Positions 1 through 6,720 of a DNA stretch of 6,733 nt are shown here, piece after piece; the stretch's first letter is position 1; the number at the start of each line of letters is the position of its first letter. The translations under genes were made by a program, and so were the position numbers. The notes under the pieces were generated by a model that saw only the letters and a list, made by a program, of their open reading frames with translations, was not told where the DNA came from and did no database searches. Where the stretch lies: assembly GCA_001516765.1 (NCBI GenBank), contig LOCH01000034.1, forward strand, positions 1 to 6,733. Direction: 5' to 3'. The DNA comes from Vulcanisaeta sp. MG_3. Its GTDB lineage: Archaea; Thermoproteota; Thermoprotei; Thermoproteales; Thermocladiaceae.

Positions 1-761
1 TTCCTCTCCTCAACTGTTCCCAGGTAAGCTACTATCTTCGCATTATCAGGTATCCTATACTTAACCCTGAAGTCGCTTGAATCAACCGCATTCAAGTCCA
101 AAACCTCATCATCATCGATTCCGCCAGGAAATACGTAAATCTGCTCGGGCCTTGCGCCCATCCTAACCATTTCCTCACCCTCAATCGGTGTTACGCACAA
201 TATTAGGTTCGCAGCCTTGAATATTTCGGGGAATGCCATGTGGTTCCAGGTCAGCCTATACGTTCTTTCCACCACATCATACCTCGTTGGGTCTGGTGGT
301 TGGTAGTGGCTCATGTGCGCAAAGAACACATTACCACCCTCAAGACCGAAGGTTATCAACATCCTTCTCCACATCACGTACTTGGCAGTATCCTCAGGAC
401 CGTTCCAAAGCGTTGAGTGTGTTATTAATGAGTTGATGCCAAAATTATCACTAATCCTTCTCAATACATCAACGAAGTTCTTAAACATAATCCTCCTAGG
501 AGGCCACTTGGCGGTGTAGCTATCAACTCTTATGGTCGGTAGGTTGATGGCACGATCCTTCTCCTGAAACACATAACCCTCCAACGATGTCTCCACAATC
601 CTCCTCCTAATTACCTCATTGCCGTCGTGATAAATACTCGTTATTAGGTAGGATTCGTAGCCAAGCCTTAGGAACCACTTAACCATCCTCTGCGCCACCA
701 ACTCCTGCCCCTTGGAATTACTGGTCTGGTACATTATAACGCCAATTACGGGCTTAGCCAC
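1..761 (-). CDS. GT4-type (GT-B fold) glycosyltransferase, 3' end cut by window edge
   Basis: Partial gene: 253 complete codons are present and the reading frame runs off the left edge. The translation begins MAKPVIGVIMYQTSNSKGQE and shows a GT-B N-terminal (acceptor-side) domain: an opening beta strand and loop, a helix ending near LGYESYLITS (residues 33-42), a strand with NLILCVTP (185-192), then the hinge motif PGGID (212-216). The segment KIVAYLGTVEER (242-253) is the first strand of the C-terminal, sugar-nucleotide-binding domain. The catalytic E-x7-E region would lie outside the window. Family knowledge: GT4 enzymes transfer a sugar from a nucleotide sugar to a lipid, glycan or protein acceptor; donor and acceptor cannot be told here. 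The chosen start is GTG at 761, because GGAGGGTGA lies upstream with a 5-9 nt spacer; GTG at 770 would sit directly on that site. It overlaps the upstream membrane-protein gene by 8 bases, so the two are probably co-transcribed and translationally coupled. Confidence 0.85.
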   Translation of the reverse strand, partial: MAKPVIGVIMYQTSNSKGQELVAQRMVKWFLRLGYESYLITSIYHDGNEVIRRRIVETSLEGYVFQEKDRAINLPTIRVDSYTAKWPPRRIMFKNFVDVLRRISDNFGINSLITHSTLWNGPEDTAKYVMWRRMLITFGLEGGNVFFAHMSHYQPPDPTRYDVVERTYRLTWNHMAFPEIFKAANLILCVTPIEGEEMVRMGARPEQIYVFPGGIDDDEVLDLNAVDSSDFRVKYRIPDNAKIVAYLGTVEER

Positions 762-1488
762 TACCCTCACCCTCCTTACTATCCCTACGTGGGCCACCCC
801 ACTCCTGCTCAAGAAATCTCCTTAAGGGTTCCCTAAGTGGTATGGCTAGCACCAACCCAATGGCTACACCAAGTCCTATGGCGATCGCCCAAGCAAGCCC
901 TTGGGCAAAAACGTAGAGTATTGTGACATTAACCTTCATTACACTAAGGGCTATGGTTATGACCATGTAGTATAAAATAAATCTAAAGGCATCACCAACG
1001 AAATTCAGTAATGTTTGTGAATATTGATCATTGACTGGGTAGCTTCGTTTGAAATAATCACTTATCCAATCAACCATTATTAATCCAATTATTAATATAA
1101 TAACACCGGATACCAGGTAGGGTAGGTATGAGAGAACGCTCCTTGATGTATCGTAGAGGAAGGATAGGTTTGGACTTACATACGATAATTCAAGTAGGGC
1201 GTAGAAGATGGCCGCTATGTAAATAACCCACTTAACGAATAAACCAAGGAAATCACCTGCGGTATAACCACTCCTAAGTAGTGCTCGGCCAATCGATGTC
1301 TTCCTAAAGAATGCATCAAGACCCGTTGTGTAGGATATCTTCTTGATTAGGATCTCAACAAGCCTACCAACTATGTATCCAACTACCATTATCACTATGG
1401 CTGCCAATACTGTGTAAAAGATGTATTGGGGTATGAATCCAAAGACCTTTGGGGGTGTTGTAGCTATGGTTGAGTTTGTAACACTCAT
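754..1488 (-). CDS. Integral membrane protein with MscS-associated TM-helix repeats
   Basis: A 244-residue membrane protein with about five hydrophobic segments, at residues 22-46, 80-102, 118-142, 165-185 and 192-216. Segment 1 (VLAAIVIMVVGYIVGRLVEI) and segment 3 (a G-I-I-L-I-I-G-L run followed by polar and charged residues) resemble the 'conserved TM helix' repeat found in prokaryotic small mechanosensitive channel relatives. Segment 5 is rich in Gly and Ala (GLAWAIAIGLGVAIGLVLA), like a pore-lining helix. The soluble beta domain of true MscS is absent: the protein ends in a short charged tail (REPLRRFLEQEW, then a G/R/K/E-rich end). A channel or pore role is therefore inference only. I place the start at ATG 1488. 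An in-frame TTG at 1512 would add 8 residues, but it directly abuts a TATA-like box at 1514-1522 that would give a transcript starting about at 1491. Its 3' end overlaps the glycosyltransferase gene by 8 bases, suggesting an envelope-related two-gene operon. Confidence 0.78.
   Translation of the reverse strand: MSVTNSTIATTPPKVFGFIPQYIFYTVLAAIVIMVVGYIVGRLVEILIKKISYTTGLDAFFRKTSIGRALLRSGYTAGDFLGLFVKWVIYIAAIFYALLELSYVSPNLSFLYDTSRSVLSYLPYLVSGVIILIIGLIMVDWISDYFKRSYPVNDQYSQTLLNFVGDAFRFILYYMVITIALSVMKVNVTILYVFAQGLAWAIAIGLGVAIGLVLAIPLREPLRRFLEQEWGGPRRDSKEGEGSG
765..775 (-). promoter_or_regulatory. Ribosome binding site of the glycosyltransferase gene
   Basis: The minus strand reads GGAGGGTGAGG, close to the archaeal anti-SD complement GGAGGTGAT with one extra G. 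It lies inside the last codons of the upstream membrane-protein gene and is correctly spaced for GTG at 761. It supports internal-operon initiation and decides between the GTG codons at 770 and 761. Confidence 0.6.
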
Positions 1489-1513
1489 TATTAAGGTACA
1501 ACCTAAAGCCAAT

Positions 1514-1522
1514 CTTTTAAGG
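1514..1522 (-). promoter_or_regulatory. TATA-like box for the membrane protein / glycosyltransferase operon
   Basis: The minus strand reads CCTTAAAAG preceded by purine-rich AAGGAAA, which fits a BRE plus TATA arrangement. Its centre is about 29 bp upstream of ATG 1488, so the transcript would start within a few bases of that ATG. No SD-like sequence precedes the ATG, as expected for near-leaderless mRNA. Confidence 0.5.
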
Positions 1523-1580
1523 TTTCCTTAAGCAGATACGCCTAAATCATTAAGTGAACCTGGTGTTTAATAATTGACTA

Positions 1581-1601
1581 AAGAGATAGAAAGAAAAGAA
1601 A
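1581..1601 (-). terminator. T-rich terminator tract after the molybdenum hydroxylase operon
   Basis: Directly after the TGA stop of the fused FAD/Fe-S subunit, the minus strand is a pyrimidine tract of 21 bases with several runs of 2-4 T (TTTCTTTTCTTTCTATCTCTT). Archaeal RNA polymerase commonly terminates on T-rich stretches without a hairpin, and no stem-loop is apparent here. The rest of the 1489-1601 gap holds only this tract and the next operon's promoter; I saw no RNA gene in it. Confidence 0.5.
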
Positions 1602-3026
1602 TCACGGATTTGCACCGCTTAAGTATTTCGAAGCCCTCTTTATCGCCTTTATTATGTTTACGTAACCCGTACACCTACATATATTCTTTATGCTGAGCTT
1701 AAGAACCTCGTCGTCAGCCGCAGGGTCTATGTTTGTCAAGTAGTCGTATGTGACCATCATGAAACCATGAGTACAATAACCACATTGCATCGCGAATTCC
1801 TCAATGAAGGCCCGCTGTATTGGATGAAGCTCAACACCCTTACTTAAACCCCTTATTGTGGTTATATAGTGCCCAGACGCCCTAGCTACCGGTATCATGC
1901 ATGACTTAACGGCTTTACCATCAAAGAGGACTGTACAGGCGCCGCACTTACCCTCATCACAACCCCTCCTAACCTCCCTAAATCCATGCCTCCTCAGAAA
2001 ATCAACTAGGAGCAACCTTGGTTCCACCAAATCCTCAATCCATTGCCCATTAACATTGACCCTAACCCTAACCAGGTTACCTACGTACTCCAATTTATCC
2101 TCAGCCGGTTTCCACTCACTGATGACCTCCCTAACTGGGGTCTTCGGTTTGGATAAGGTGCCTGATGCTATGTTTGCTAATGCTTTAATGAGCATGTTCC
2201 TTGCAACCCTAATTTTGTAATCACCGAGTGCATGTGTATCCTCGAGTGGTTTAGCCTCTATTGATGAGAAAATGGAATTGGCAATATCAACGGCTTTAGC
2301 CCCAACCTCCTTAGTGCTCATACCAGCCAGGTTATCTTTAATGAGCACAGGTTCTGGGTATACGGCACCTATCGATATCCTGGAACTCGTTATGACACCC
2401 TCCTTCTCTTGATAAGTCACGGTCACAATAGCGCTAGGGAATGAGGCACCACCTCTCCTGAAGAATTCGTAAACACCGTTAAAGCTACTCACCGGAATTC
2501 TTACCTCGGTAATCAACTCACTGGGCCCTAGGTCTGTGGTGTAGGGTCCCTTATAGAATTCGGCGACCTTAACGACCCTTTCCGTACCAACGCCTCTAAT
2601 GACCACCTCCGCATCGAGTGCTATTAATGCTGGGTAGTAATTAGCGGCGGGATCTGCGTGGGCAAGGCTACCTCCTATGGTGCCTATGTTCCTAACCTGT
2701 ACATCGGCTATATGCCAAGCTGATTCACTGAGTACCTTAGCCCTCTCGTTTACTAGCCTGTTCATGGCAACATCATTATGCGTAGTCAAGGCGCCAATCC
2801 TTAGGTAATTACCGTCAATTTTCACGTACCTAAGCTCATTTAGGCTTAGTATATCTATGAGGTACTTAACCTCCATCATCCTTAACTTCAGCATAGGCAT
2901 GAGACTCATGCCGCCAGCCAAAACCTTAGCCTCACCACCATACTCACTCAACAACTTAAGTGCTTCATCGATACTTGAGGCCCTCAGGTAATTGAAACCC
3001 CTAGGCAAACCAAGCGCGTAGGACAT
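1602..3026 (-). CDS. Xanthine oxidase-family hydroxylase, fused FAD (medium) + 2x[2Fe-2S] (small) subunit
   Basis: A 474-residue protein joining two normally separate electron-transfer subunits of a molybdenum hydroxylase. Residues 1-289 are the CoxM/FAD-binding part: AGGMSLMP (37-44) and RNIGTIGGS (112-120) are the two Gly-rich FAD-contacting motifs, followed by the medium-subunit C-terminal domain. A Pro/Lys/Glu-rich linker (about 290-316) leads to a CoxS-like part. This carries plant-type [2Fe-2S] ligands C356, C361, C364 and C376 (GCDEGKCGACTV), then the helical-domain cluster ligands C415, C418, C450 and C452 (QCGYC...CRCTGY). Q414 is the conserved residue beside the pterin in this family. 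All eight Cys ligands are present. Role: electrons pass from Mo to the Fe-S clusters and then FAD. The start is ATG 3026, preferred because GGTGAT lies 4 nt upstream; ATG 3032 and GTG 3035, which overlap the upstream stop, are alternatives adding 2-3 residues. It follows the Mo subunit gene with almost no gap. The substrate is set by the Mo subunit, not by this protein. Confidence 0.93.
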   Translation of the reverse strand: MSYALGLPRGFNYLRASSIDEALKLLSEYGGEAKVLAGGMSLMPMLKLRMMEVKYLIDILSLNELRYVKIDGNYLRIGALTTHNDVAMNRLVNERAKVLSESAWHIADVQVRNIGTIGGSLAHADPAANYYPALIALDAEVVIRGVGTERVVKVAEFYKGPYTTDLGPSELITEVRIPVSSFNGVYEFFRRGGASFPSAIVTVTYQEKEGVITSSRISIGAVYPEPVLIKDNLAGMSTKEVGAKAVDIANSIFSSIEAKPLEDTHALGDYKIRVARNMLIKALANIASGTLSKPKTPVREVISEWKPAEDKLEYVGNLVRVRVNVNGQWIEDLVEPRLLLVDFLRRHGFREVRRGCDEGKCGACTVLFDGKAVKSCMIPVARASGHYITTIRGLSKGVELHPIQRAFIEEFAMQCGYCTHGFMMVTYDYLTNIDPAADDEVLKLSIKNICRCTGYVNIIKAIKRASKYLSGANP

Positions 3027-3030
3027 CCCC

Positions 3031-3040
3031 ATCACCCCTC
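3031..3040 (-). promoter_or_regulatory. Ribosome binding site of the fused FAD/Fe-S subunit
   Basis: The minus strand reads GAGGGGTGAT, with GGTGAT matching the archaeal anti-SD complement. It lies over the stop codon of the Mo subunit gene and 4 nt before ATG 3026. This is the main reason to prefer that start over ATG 3032 and GTG 3035, which fall within the site itself. Confidence 0.55.
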
Positions 3041-5383
3041 AATAGCCCTCATTATTTTGTATGGGCGTAATGGTAAATCAGTTACTGCCTTACCAATTAT
3101 TGAGGCCAGTGCATTAACTATGGCGGCTGGAACGCCCATCATTGCGCCCTCACCAACACCATGAGCCTCCGACACGAGGAACTTTGCTGGTGTTTCAAAA
3201 TGGATGAATTCCACCTCCATACCGACGGCCTCAGCCAATGTTGGTGACTCGTAGATGTCGAGGCTTGTTGTTAATGGGTTTCCCTGATCATCGTACATCA
3301 ATTCCTCATAGAGTGTTAATGCAAGCCCATGCATCAAACCACCCATCAGTTGGCCATCAACAAACTCCCTCTTAAAGACCCTACCTGAGTCATGCGCTAT
3401 CACGTACTTCCTAACCCTGATGTCATACGTATCTGGGTCAAGTTCTATAACAGCCAGGTGGGCCTGTATAGCGTATGTGGCTGATGAGTTTATCCTATCG
3501 CCCTCAGCAGCCTTTACTGTTGGTGGTTGATAGAAAACAGTGACGCTTAAGGATGAGTCAACCCCCTCAGGTAGTGAACCAGGGTCCCAATTAACAGACG
3601 AGGCAATCCTCCTAATATCCACCCTCCTACTTGGATTATTGACATCATAGAACTGGCCATTCTCGTAACCAACCTTATCCGTACCCAGCATCGCCATGGC
3701 TAACCTCGTAAGTCTCTCCCTCAACTGCCTAGAGGCGAGTATTGCCGCACTAATGACTATTGGCGCAAACCTACTTGAGTAACTACCATCAGAGAGGGCC
3801 CACGTTCTGGTGGTATCGACCCTGTTCTCCACAATAACAATCGATGGATCAACACCCAACTCAGCAGCAACCACCTCGGCAAGTGTGGTTTCGTGGCCCA
3901 AGCCCTCGTTTGTGCCGTTAACAAAGACCCTAATGTAACCGCTCATGTCGATGCTTACGGTAACGTAGGTACCAGCACCTGAGTGCGGGTATTTACGTCT
4001 GCTTGGTTCTATTGCTAGGTCCGTATAGCCCAGGTTTGTTCCGCTTGGTTCAACGAGAACCACAACGCCAACACCGATGTTTGGATTCTTCCTCCTCTCC
4101 TCAAGCCAACGCCTATATTCAGGCTCTATCGCCCTTACAACTCTCTCATAGTCCTGCTTTGGGTATAGGCCTCCCGTTATTGTCTCGTAGAAGTACTCGT
4201 CACCCAACTTCTTCGGGAAGTCCCTTATTAAGTTCTTGATCCTCAATTCCAATGGGTCGATACCAAGTTCACGGGCTAACTCGTTAACCGCAACCTCAAG
4301 CATGAAGTAGAATGGTGGGCCACCATAAGCCCTATTCAACCCGGTGGGTAGTTTATTCGTTAGTATGACGTAGTCCTCGACCTCGATAGCCTTAACATCG
4401 TATGCGCCGTTCATGTTACCATGAACCCTAAATAGGACACCGGGGTCAGGGGGTCTTGGGTATGCGCCAACATCCTCGTAAAACCTAAACTTAAGACCCT
4501 TTATAATGCCGTCCTTCGTTGAGGCGATCTCAACAACACCCTTCCTAGCACCGCCTGAGTTACTACCAACTAGGTGCTCAGTCCTACTCTCAATCCACTT
4601 AACAGGTCTTCCACTGAGTATTGACGCCGCAGCTGCAAGCACAATGTATGGGTATAGTGAGTATTTCGAACCAAAACTGCCGCCGATATCCCTCGGTGTA
4701 AACAGCCTGAGGCTGCTCGTAGGCAGTCCTAAAGCCCTACTAACAAAGTACGCTATCAACAGTGGACCTTGTACGTTAGCCCATACATTCAATTCACCAC
4801 CAACGTAATGTGCAAGTACTCCGTAGGTTTCCAGGGGCATTGCGTTATGCTTCTGGTAATAGAACTCCCTTTTTACAACCACGGGTGATTCGGAAAATAC
4901 GGAATCCACCGGGCCGAATTTCATATGCCTATACATGGCTATGTTTGATTTTAATTCGTCATGAACAAGGACATCGCCCTTCAACGCATCGTCAATACTC
5001 ACCACAGGCTTTAACGGTTCAAAATCAACCTGGACATAATCAAGAAGATCTACCGCTCTATAAGGATCATCAGAAAGGACAACGGCTATAGGCTCACCAA
5101 CAAATCTAACCTTATCGCGGGCAAACGGATAATACTTAATTGGTGCATCAACAGCGAGTGGGAAGGGGTTAGGTATAACCTTACTCAATTCACCTGGACC
5201 ATAAGCAATACCACCGTGTTCGAGAACCCCTGTTAAATCGATCTTTAAAATACGGGCGTGGGCGTAGGGGCTCCTGTAAATAGCCATGTATAGCGTACCA
5301 GGGGGCGTGGGTATATCATCAATATACTCGCCAGAACCTGTGACAGCCCGAAGACCCTCCCTATAATGAGGCAACTTACTCAT
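3032..5383 (-). CDS. Xanthine oxidase-family molybdopterin catalytic subunit (CoxL/aldehyde oxidoreductase-like)
   Basis: A 783-residue protein, normal length for the family. Residues 10-130 form the aldehyde oxidase a/b hammerhead domain ([26 protein letters not shown]). The rest is the Mo-pterin-binding domain. Visible motifs: PLET with E185; Q205 in VQGP, matching the Gln near the apical Mo ligand; GGSFGSK (234-240); active-site loop NRAYGGPP (350-357); GLGHETT (494-500); DGSYSSR (532-538); and GVGEG (742-746), where E745 is the catalytic base. The loop aligns without gaps to xanthine dehydrogenase FRGFGGPQ, so the CO-ligand Cys of aerobic CO dehydrogenase (AYRCSFR) is Ala352. This argues against CO oxidation and for aldehydes, such as glyceraldehyde in archaeal Entner-Doudoroff routes, or an N-heterocycle; the substrate remains unknown. 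L495 replaces the usual Gln of GQGHET. There is no signal peptide, so the enzyme is probably cytoplasmic. It is the first gene of the operon with the fused FAD/Fe-S subunit; ATG 5383 has a TATA-like box about 28 bp upstream and little or no leader. Confidence 0.94.
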   Translation of the reverse strand: MSKLPHYREGLRAVTGSGEYIDDIPTPPGTLYMAIYRSPYAHARILKIDLTGVLEHGGIAYGPGELSKVIPNPFPLAVDAPIKYYPFARDKVRFVGEPIAVVLSDDPYRAVDLLDYVQVDFEPLKPVVSIDDALKGDVLVHDELKSNIAMYRHMKFGPVDSVFSESPVVVKREFYYQKHNAMPLETYGVLAHYVGGELNVWANVQGPLLIAYFVSRALGLPTSSLRLFTPRDIGGSFGSKYSLYPYIVLAAAASILSGRPVKWIESRTEHLVGSNSGGARKGVVEIASTKDGIIKGLKFRFYEDVGAYPRPPDPGVLFRVHGNMNGAYDVKAIEVEDYVILTNKLPTGLNRAYGGPPFYFMLEVAVNELARELGIDPLELRIKNLIRDFPKKLGDEYFYETITGGLYPKQDYERVVRAIEPEYRRWLEERRKNPNIGVGVVVLVEPSGTNLGYTDLAIEPSRRKYPHSGAGTYVTVSIDMSGYIRVFVNGTNEGLGHETTLAEVVAAELGVDPSIVIVENRVDTTRTWALSDGSYSSRFAPIVISAAILASRQLRERLTRLAMAMLGTDKVGYENGQFYDVNNPSRRVDIRRIASSVNWDPGSLPEGVDSSLSVTVFYQPPTVKAAEGDRINSSATYAIQAHLAVIELDPDTYDIRVRKYVIAHDSGRVFKREFVDGQLMGGLMHGLALTLYEELMYDDQGNPLTTSLDIYESPTLAEAVGMEVEFIHFETPAKFLVSEAHGVGEGAMMGVPAAIVNALASIIGKAVTDLPLRPYKIMRAIEG

Positions 5384-5404
5384 TATGGTACTAAGGACAC
5401 TTAG

Positions 5405-5418
5405 TTATTAAAATATTA
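5405..5418. promoter_or_regulatory. Central AT-rich box, probable shared TATA region of divergent genes
   Basis: The only strongly AT-rich element in the 57-bp gap is TTATTAAAATATTA, which is close to palindromic. Its centre is about 28 bp from the ATG of the Mo subunit gene (minus strand, 5383) and about 30 bp from the ATG of tsr3 (plus strand, 5441). With archaeal TATA-to-start spacing of about 26 bp, both transcripts would begin at or within a few bases of their ATG. No SD-like site precedes either ATG. Confidence 0.55.
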
Positions 5419-5440
5419 AGGTTATTAGACTAACACAACC

Positions 5441-6001
5441 ATGATAGCGCCTAAGGTATTTGTATACAGGTTATCACAGGATGACCCGAGGAAAAACACC
5501 GCAATTAAACTAAGTAAGCATGGGTTTATACGACTCGTAAGTAGTCCCGGGAGGTTACCGAGAGGTTCATTGCTGCTGGATCCAACATCGAGGCTTCCCC
5601 TAACGCCGGGGGATGTTGATGTAGCAATTGCCAGGGGTATATCATTGATCGATTGCTCGTGGAAGAGGGCTATTGAGGAGCATGGAAGGCTTGTGAGGGG
5701 TGATTTCGTGAGGAGGCGTTTGCCATTATTGATCGCCGCAAATCCTGCTCACTACGGTAAACCATACATCCTCTCGACAATAGAGGCTGTGGCCGCTACC
5801 CTATACATACTTGGCTTTAGGGAGTTGGCTAACGAAGTGCTGAGGCTGTATAAGTGGGGTCCGAATTTTCTAGTAATCAATGCTAAATACCTTGATAAGT
5901 ACGCTGTGGGTGATTTATCCCCAGAAAGGGAGTTATTGGGTATTGATGATGTGGAATACGGTATTGAGCAGCTAATGAGGGCATTATTAGATACTGATTA
6001 A
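5441..6001 (+). CDS. tsr3: Tsr3, 16S rRNA aminocarboxypropyltransferase
   Basis: A 186-residue protein of the Tsr3 family (formerly DUF367 with an N-terminal RLI-associated domain). Tsr3 transfers the 3-amino-3-carboxypropyl group of S-adenosylmethionine to N3 of the hypermodified uridine or pseudouridine in helix 31 of the small-subunit rRNA, near the P site. Visible family motifs: DDPRKNTAIKLSKHG near the N-terminus (14-28), DCSW (71-74), RRLPLLIAANPAHYG (92-106), LSTIEAVAATLYILGF (111-126) forming part of the SAM pocket in the SPOUT-like fold, and YKWGPNFL (137-144). The length is typical of archaeal Tsr3, which lacks the long C-terminal extension of eukaryotic versions. The Cys often seen in the KCTGLKL-like motif is Asn here (KNTAIKL). 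ATG 5441 is the first Met and lies about 30 bp downstream of the AT-rich box, so a leaderless mRNA is likely. It is monocistronic, divergent from the hydroxylase operon and convergent with the HhH gene. Action in the cytoplasm on pre-ribosomal particles is family knowledge. Confidence 0.95.
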   Translation: MIAPKVFVYRLSQDDPRKNTAIKLSKHGFIRLVSSPGRLPRGSLLLDPTSRLPLTPGDVDVAIARGISLIDCSWKRAIEEHGRLVRGDFVRRRLPLLIAANPAHYGKPYILSTIEAVAATLYILGFRELANEVLRLYKWGPNFLVINAKYLDKYAVGDLSPERELLGIDDVEYGIEQLMRALLDTD

Positions 6002-6008
6002 TGAGTAA

Positions 6009-6695
6009 CTACCTAACTGCATACTTGCATACGCCGCGTAATGGGCATTGGTTGCATAGGGGCTTTTGAGGTAGGCAGTATTGCTTACCTATCGTGACTA
6101 CCGATGCATGCACAAGCTTGTAGATGTATAAATCCCTCGGTAATACCTCCTCGAGGAACCCCTTCCACGAGCTATAACCATTACCAAGATCTATCCCAAG
6201 AACCCTACTGAAAACACGTTTTGTGTATTGTGAAATTGGTAGTGACGGTATGTTTAGGGCAAAGAGCATTATCGAATCTGCGGTTTCCTCACCAACACCA
6301 TCCTGGTTAAGTAGGAAATCCCTAACGTTACTCATTGACCTAAGCCCCTCTAGCCCACCAACACTTACGATGTTCCTCGCCAGTTTTACGAGCCTCACGG
6401 CCTTTGTAAACCTGTAATTAACACCCTTTATGATGTCGGCAAGCGCTTCCGGACTTGTTTCCGCAATGCGTTCAATCTTATTTAAGTCAAGAACCCTAAG
6501 CCTACCGAGAACCTCACCAACAACCTCCCACCTGGTTTGTTGAACTAGGATTGCGGTTATCACAACCTCGTCAGGGGACTCAGCCCCACCCCACCACCTG
6601 GTGGACTCAGGACCATCCACGAACCAGCCAGTCCGCCTCAACTCATTACCCAAACCCCTAAACACATCAATAATCCTCTCAATGACCTCGCGCAT
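6009..6695 (-). CDS. Endonuclease III-like HhH-GPD / [4Fe-4S] protein with atypical catalytic residues
   Basis: A 228-residue protein of the endonuclease III superfamily. The early part WWGGAESPDEVVITAILVQQTRW (34-56) matches the family segment W-W-P-G-E-S-P-F-E-V...ILTQNT. The helix-hairpin-helix is DGVGEETADSIMLFA (132-146). The C-terminal cluster ligands C207, C214, C217 and C223 follow the canonical C-x6-C-x2-C-x5-C spacing, so the [4Fe-4S] cluster is probably intact. Family knowledge: these enzymes excise damaged bases, bifunctional members using a Lys in the HhH and all using an Asp about 18 residues further on. Here the Lys position is E137 (GVGEET instead of GVGRKT). The Asp position is S155 (PISQYTKR where relatives have VVDAYTRR). 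The fold is clear, but base-excision activity cannot be assumed; the protein could be a DNA-damage binder or use another residue. ATG 6695 is chosen because a TATA-like box lies about 33 bp upstream. The gene ends 7 bp from the tsr3 stop, in convergent orientation. Confidence 0.88.
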   Translation of the reverse strand: MREVIERIIDVFRGLGNELRRTGWFVDGPESTRWWGGAESPDEVVITAILVQQTRWEVVGEVLGRLRVLDLNKIERIAETSPEALADIIKGVNYRFTKAVRLVKLARNIVSVGGLEGLRSMSNVRDFLLNQDGVGEETADSIMLFALNIPSLPISQYTKRVFSRVLGIDLGNGYSSWKGFLEEVLPRDLYIYKLVHASVVTIGKQYCLPQKPLCNQCPLRGVCKYAVR

Positions 6696-6720
6696 CGAAA
6701 ACCATTAATCCGCTCCGGAT

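Noticed and set aside
233..519. Two short plus-strand frames near the left edge
   Set aside because: They lie antisense to the continuous glycosyltransferase frame (1-761), and their translations resemble no protein I know.
1489..1601. Possible C/D-box sRNA or tRNA in the longest intergenic gap
   Set aside because: No RUGAUGA/CUGA pair at workable spacing and no cloverleaf on either strand; the gap is accounted for by a T-rich tract and a promoter.
2056..2076. Telomere-like CCCTAA repeat on the plus strand
   Set aside because: Only about two and a half units, and it is the complement of in-frame codons for alternating Val/Arg/Asn residues (VRVRVNVNG) in the fused subunit, a normal beta strand at the start of the Fe-S domain.
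4003..5091. Open frames on the plus strand opposite the Mo subunit gene (also at 1897-2220 and 6223-6417)
   Set aside because: They are antisense to strongly conserved coding sequence, have low-complexity Ser/Pro/Leu-rich translations without family motifs, and lack promoters or binding sites.
3032..5383. Aerobic CO dehydrogenase (CoxL) assignment
   Set aside because: The AYRCSFR active-site signature with the Cu-binding Cys is absent; the aligned residue is Ala352.
1602..5383. A new multi-gene defence or mobile system
   Set aside because: All genes here belong to known metabolic, rRNA-modification, envelope or DNA-repair-like families; there are no integrases, direct repeats, toxins or nuclease-effector pairings.
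6680..6705. Tiny upstream ORF starting at ATG 6705 overlapping the HhH gene start
   Set aside because: Eight codons, out of frame, probably at or just outside the inferred transcript start; nothing supports its translation.
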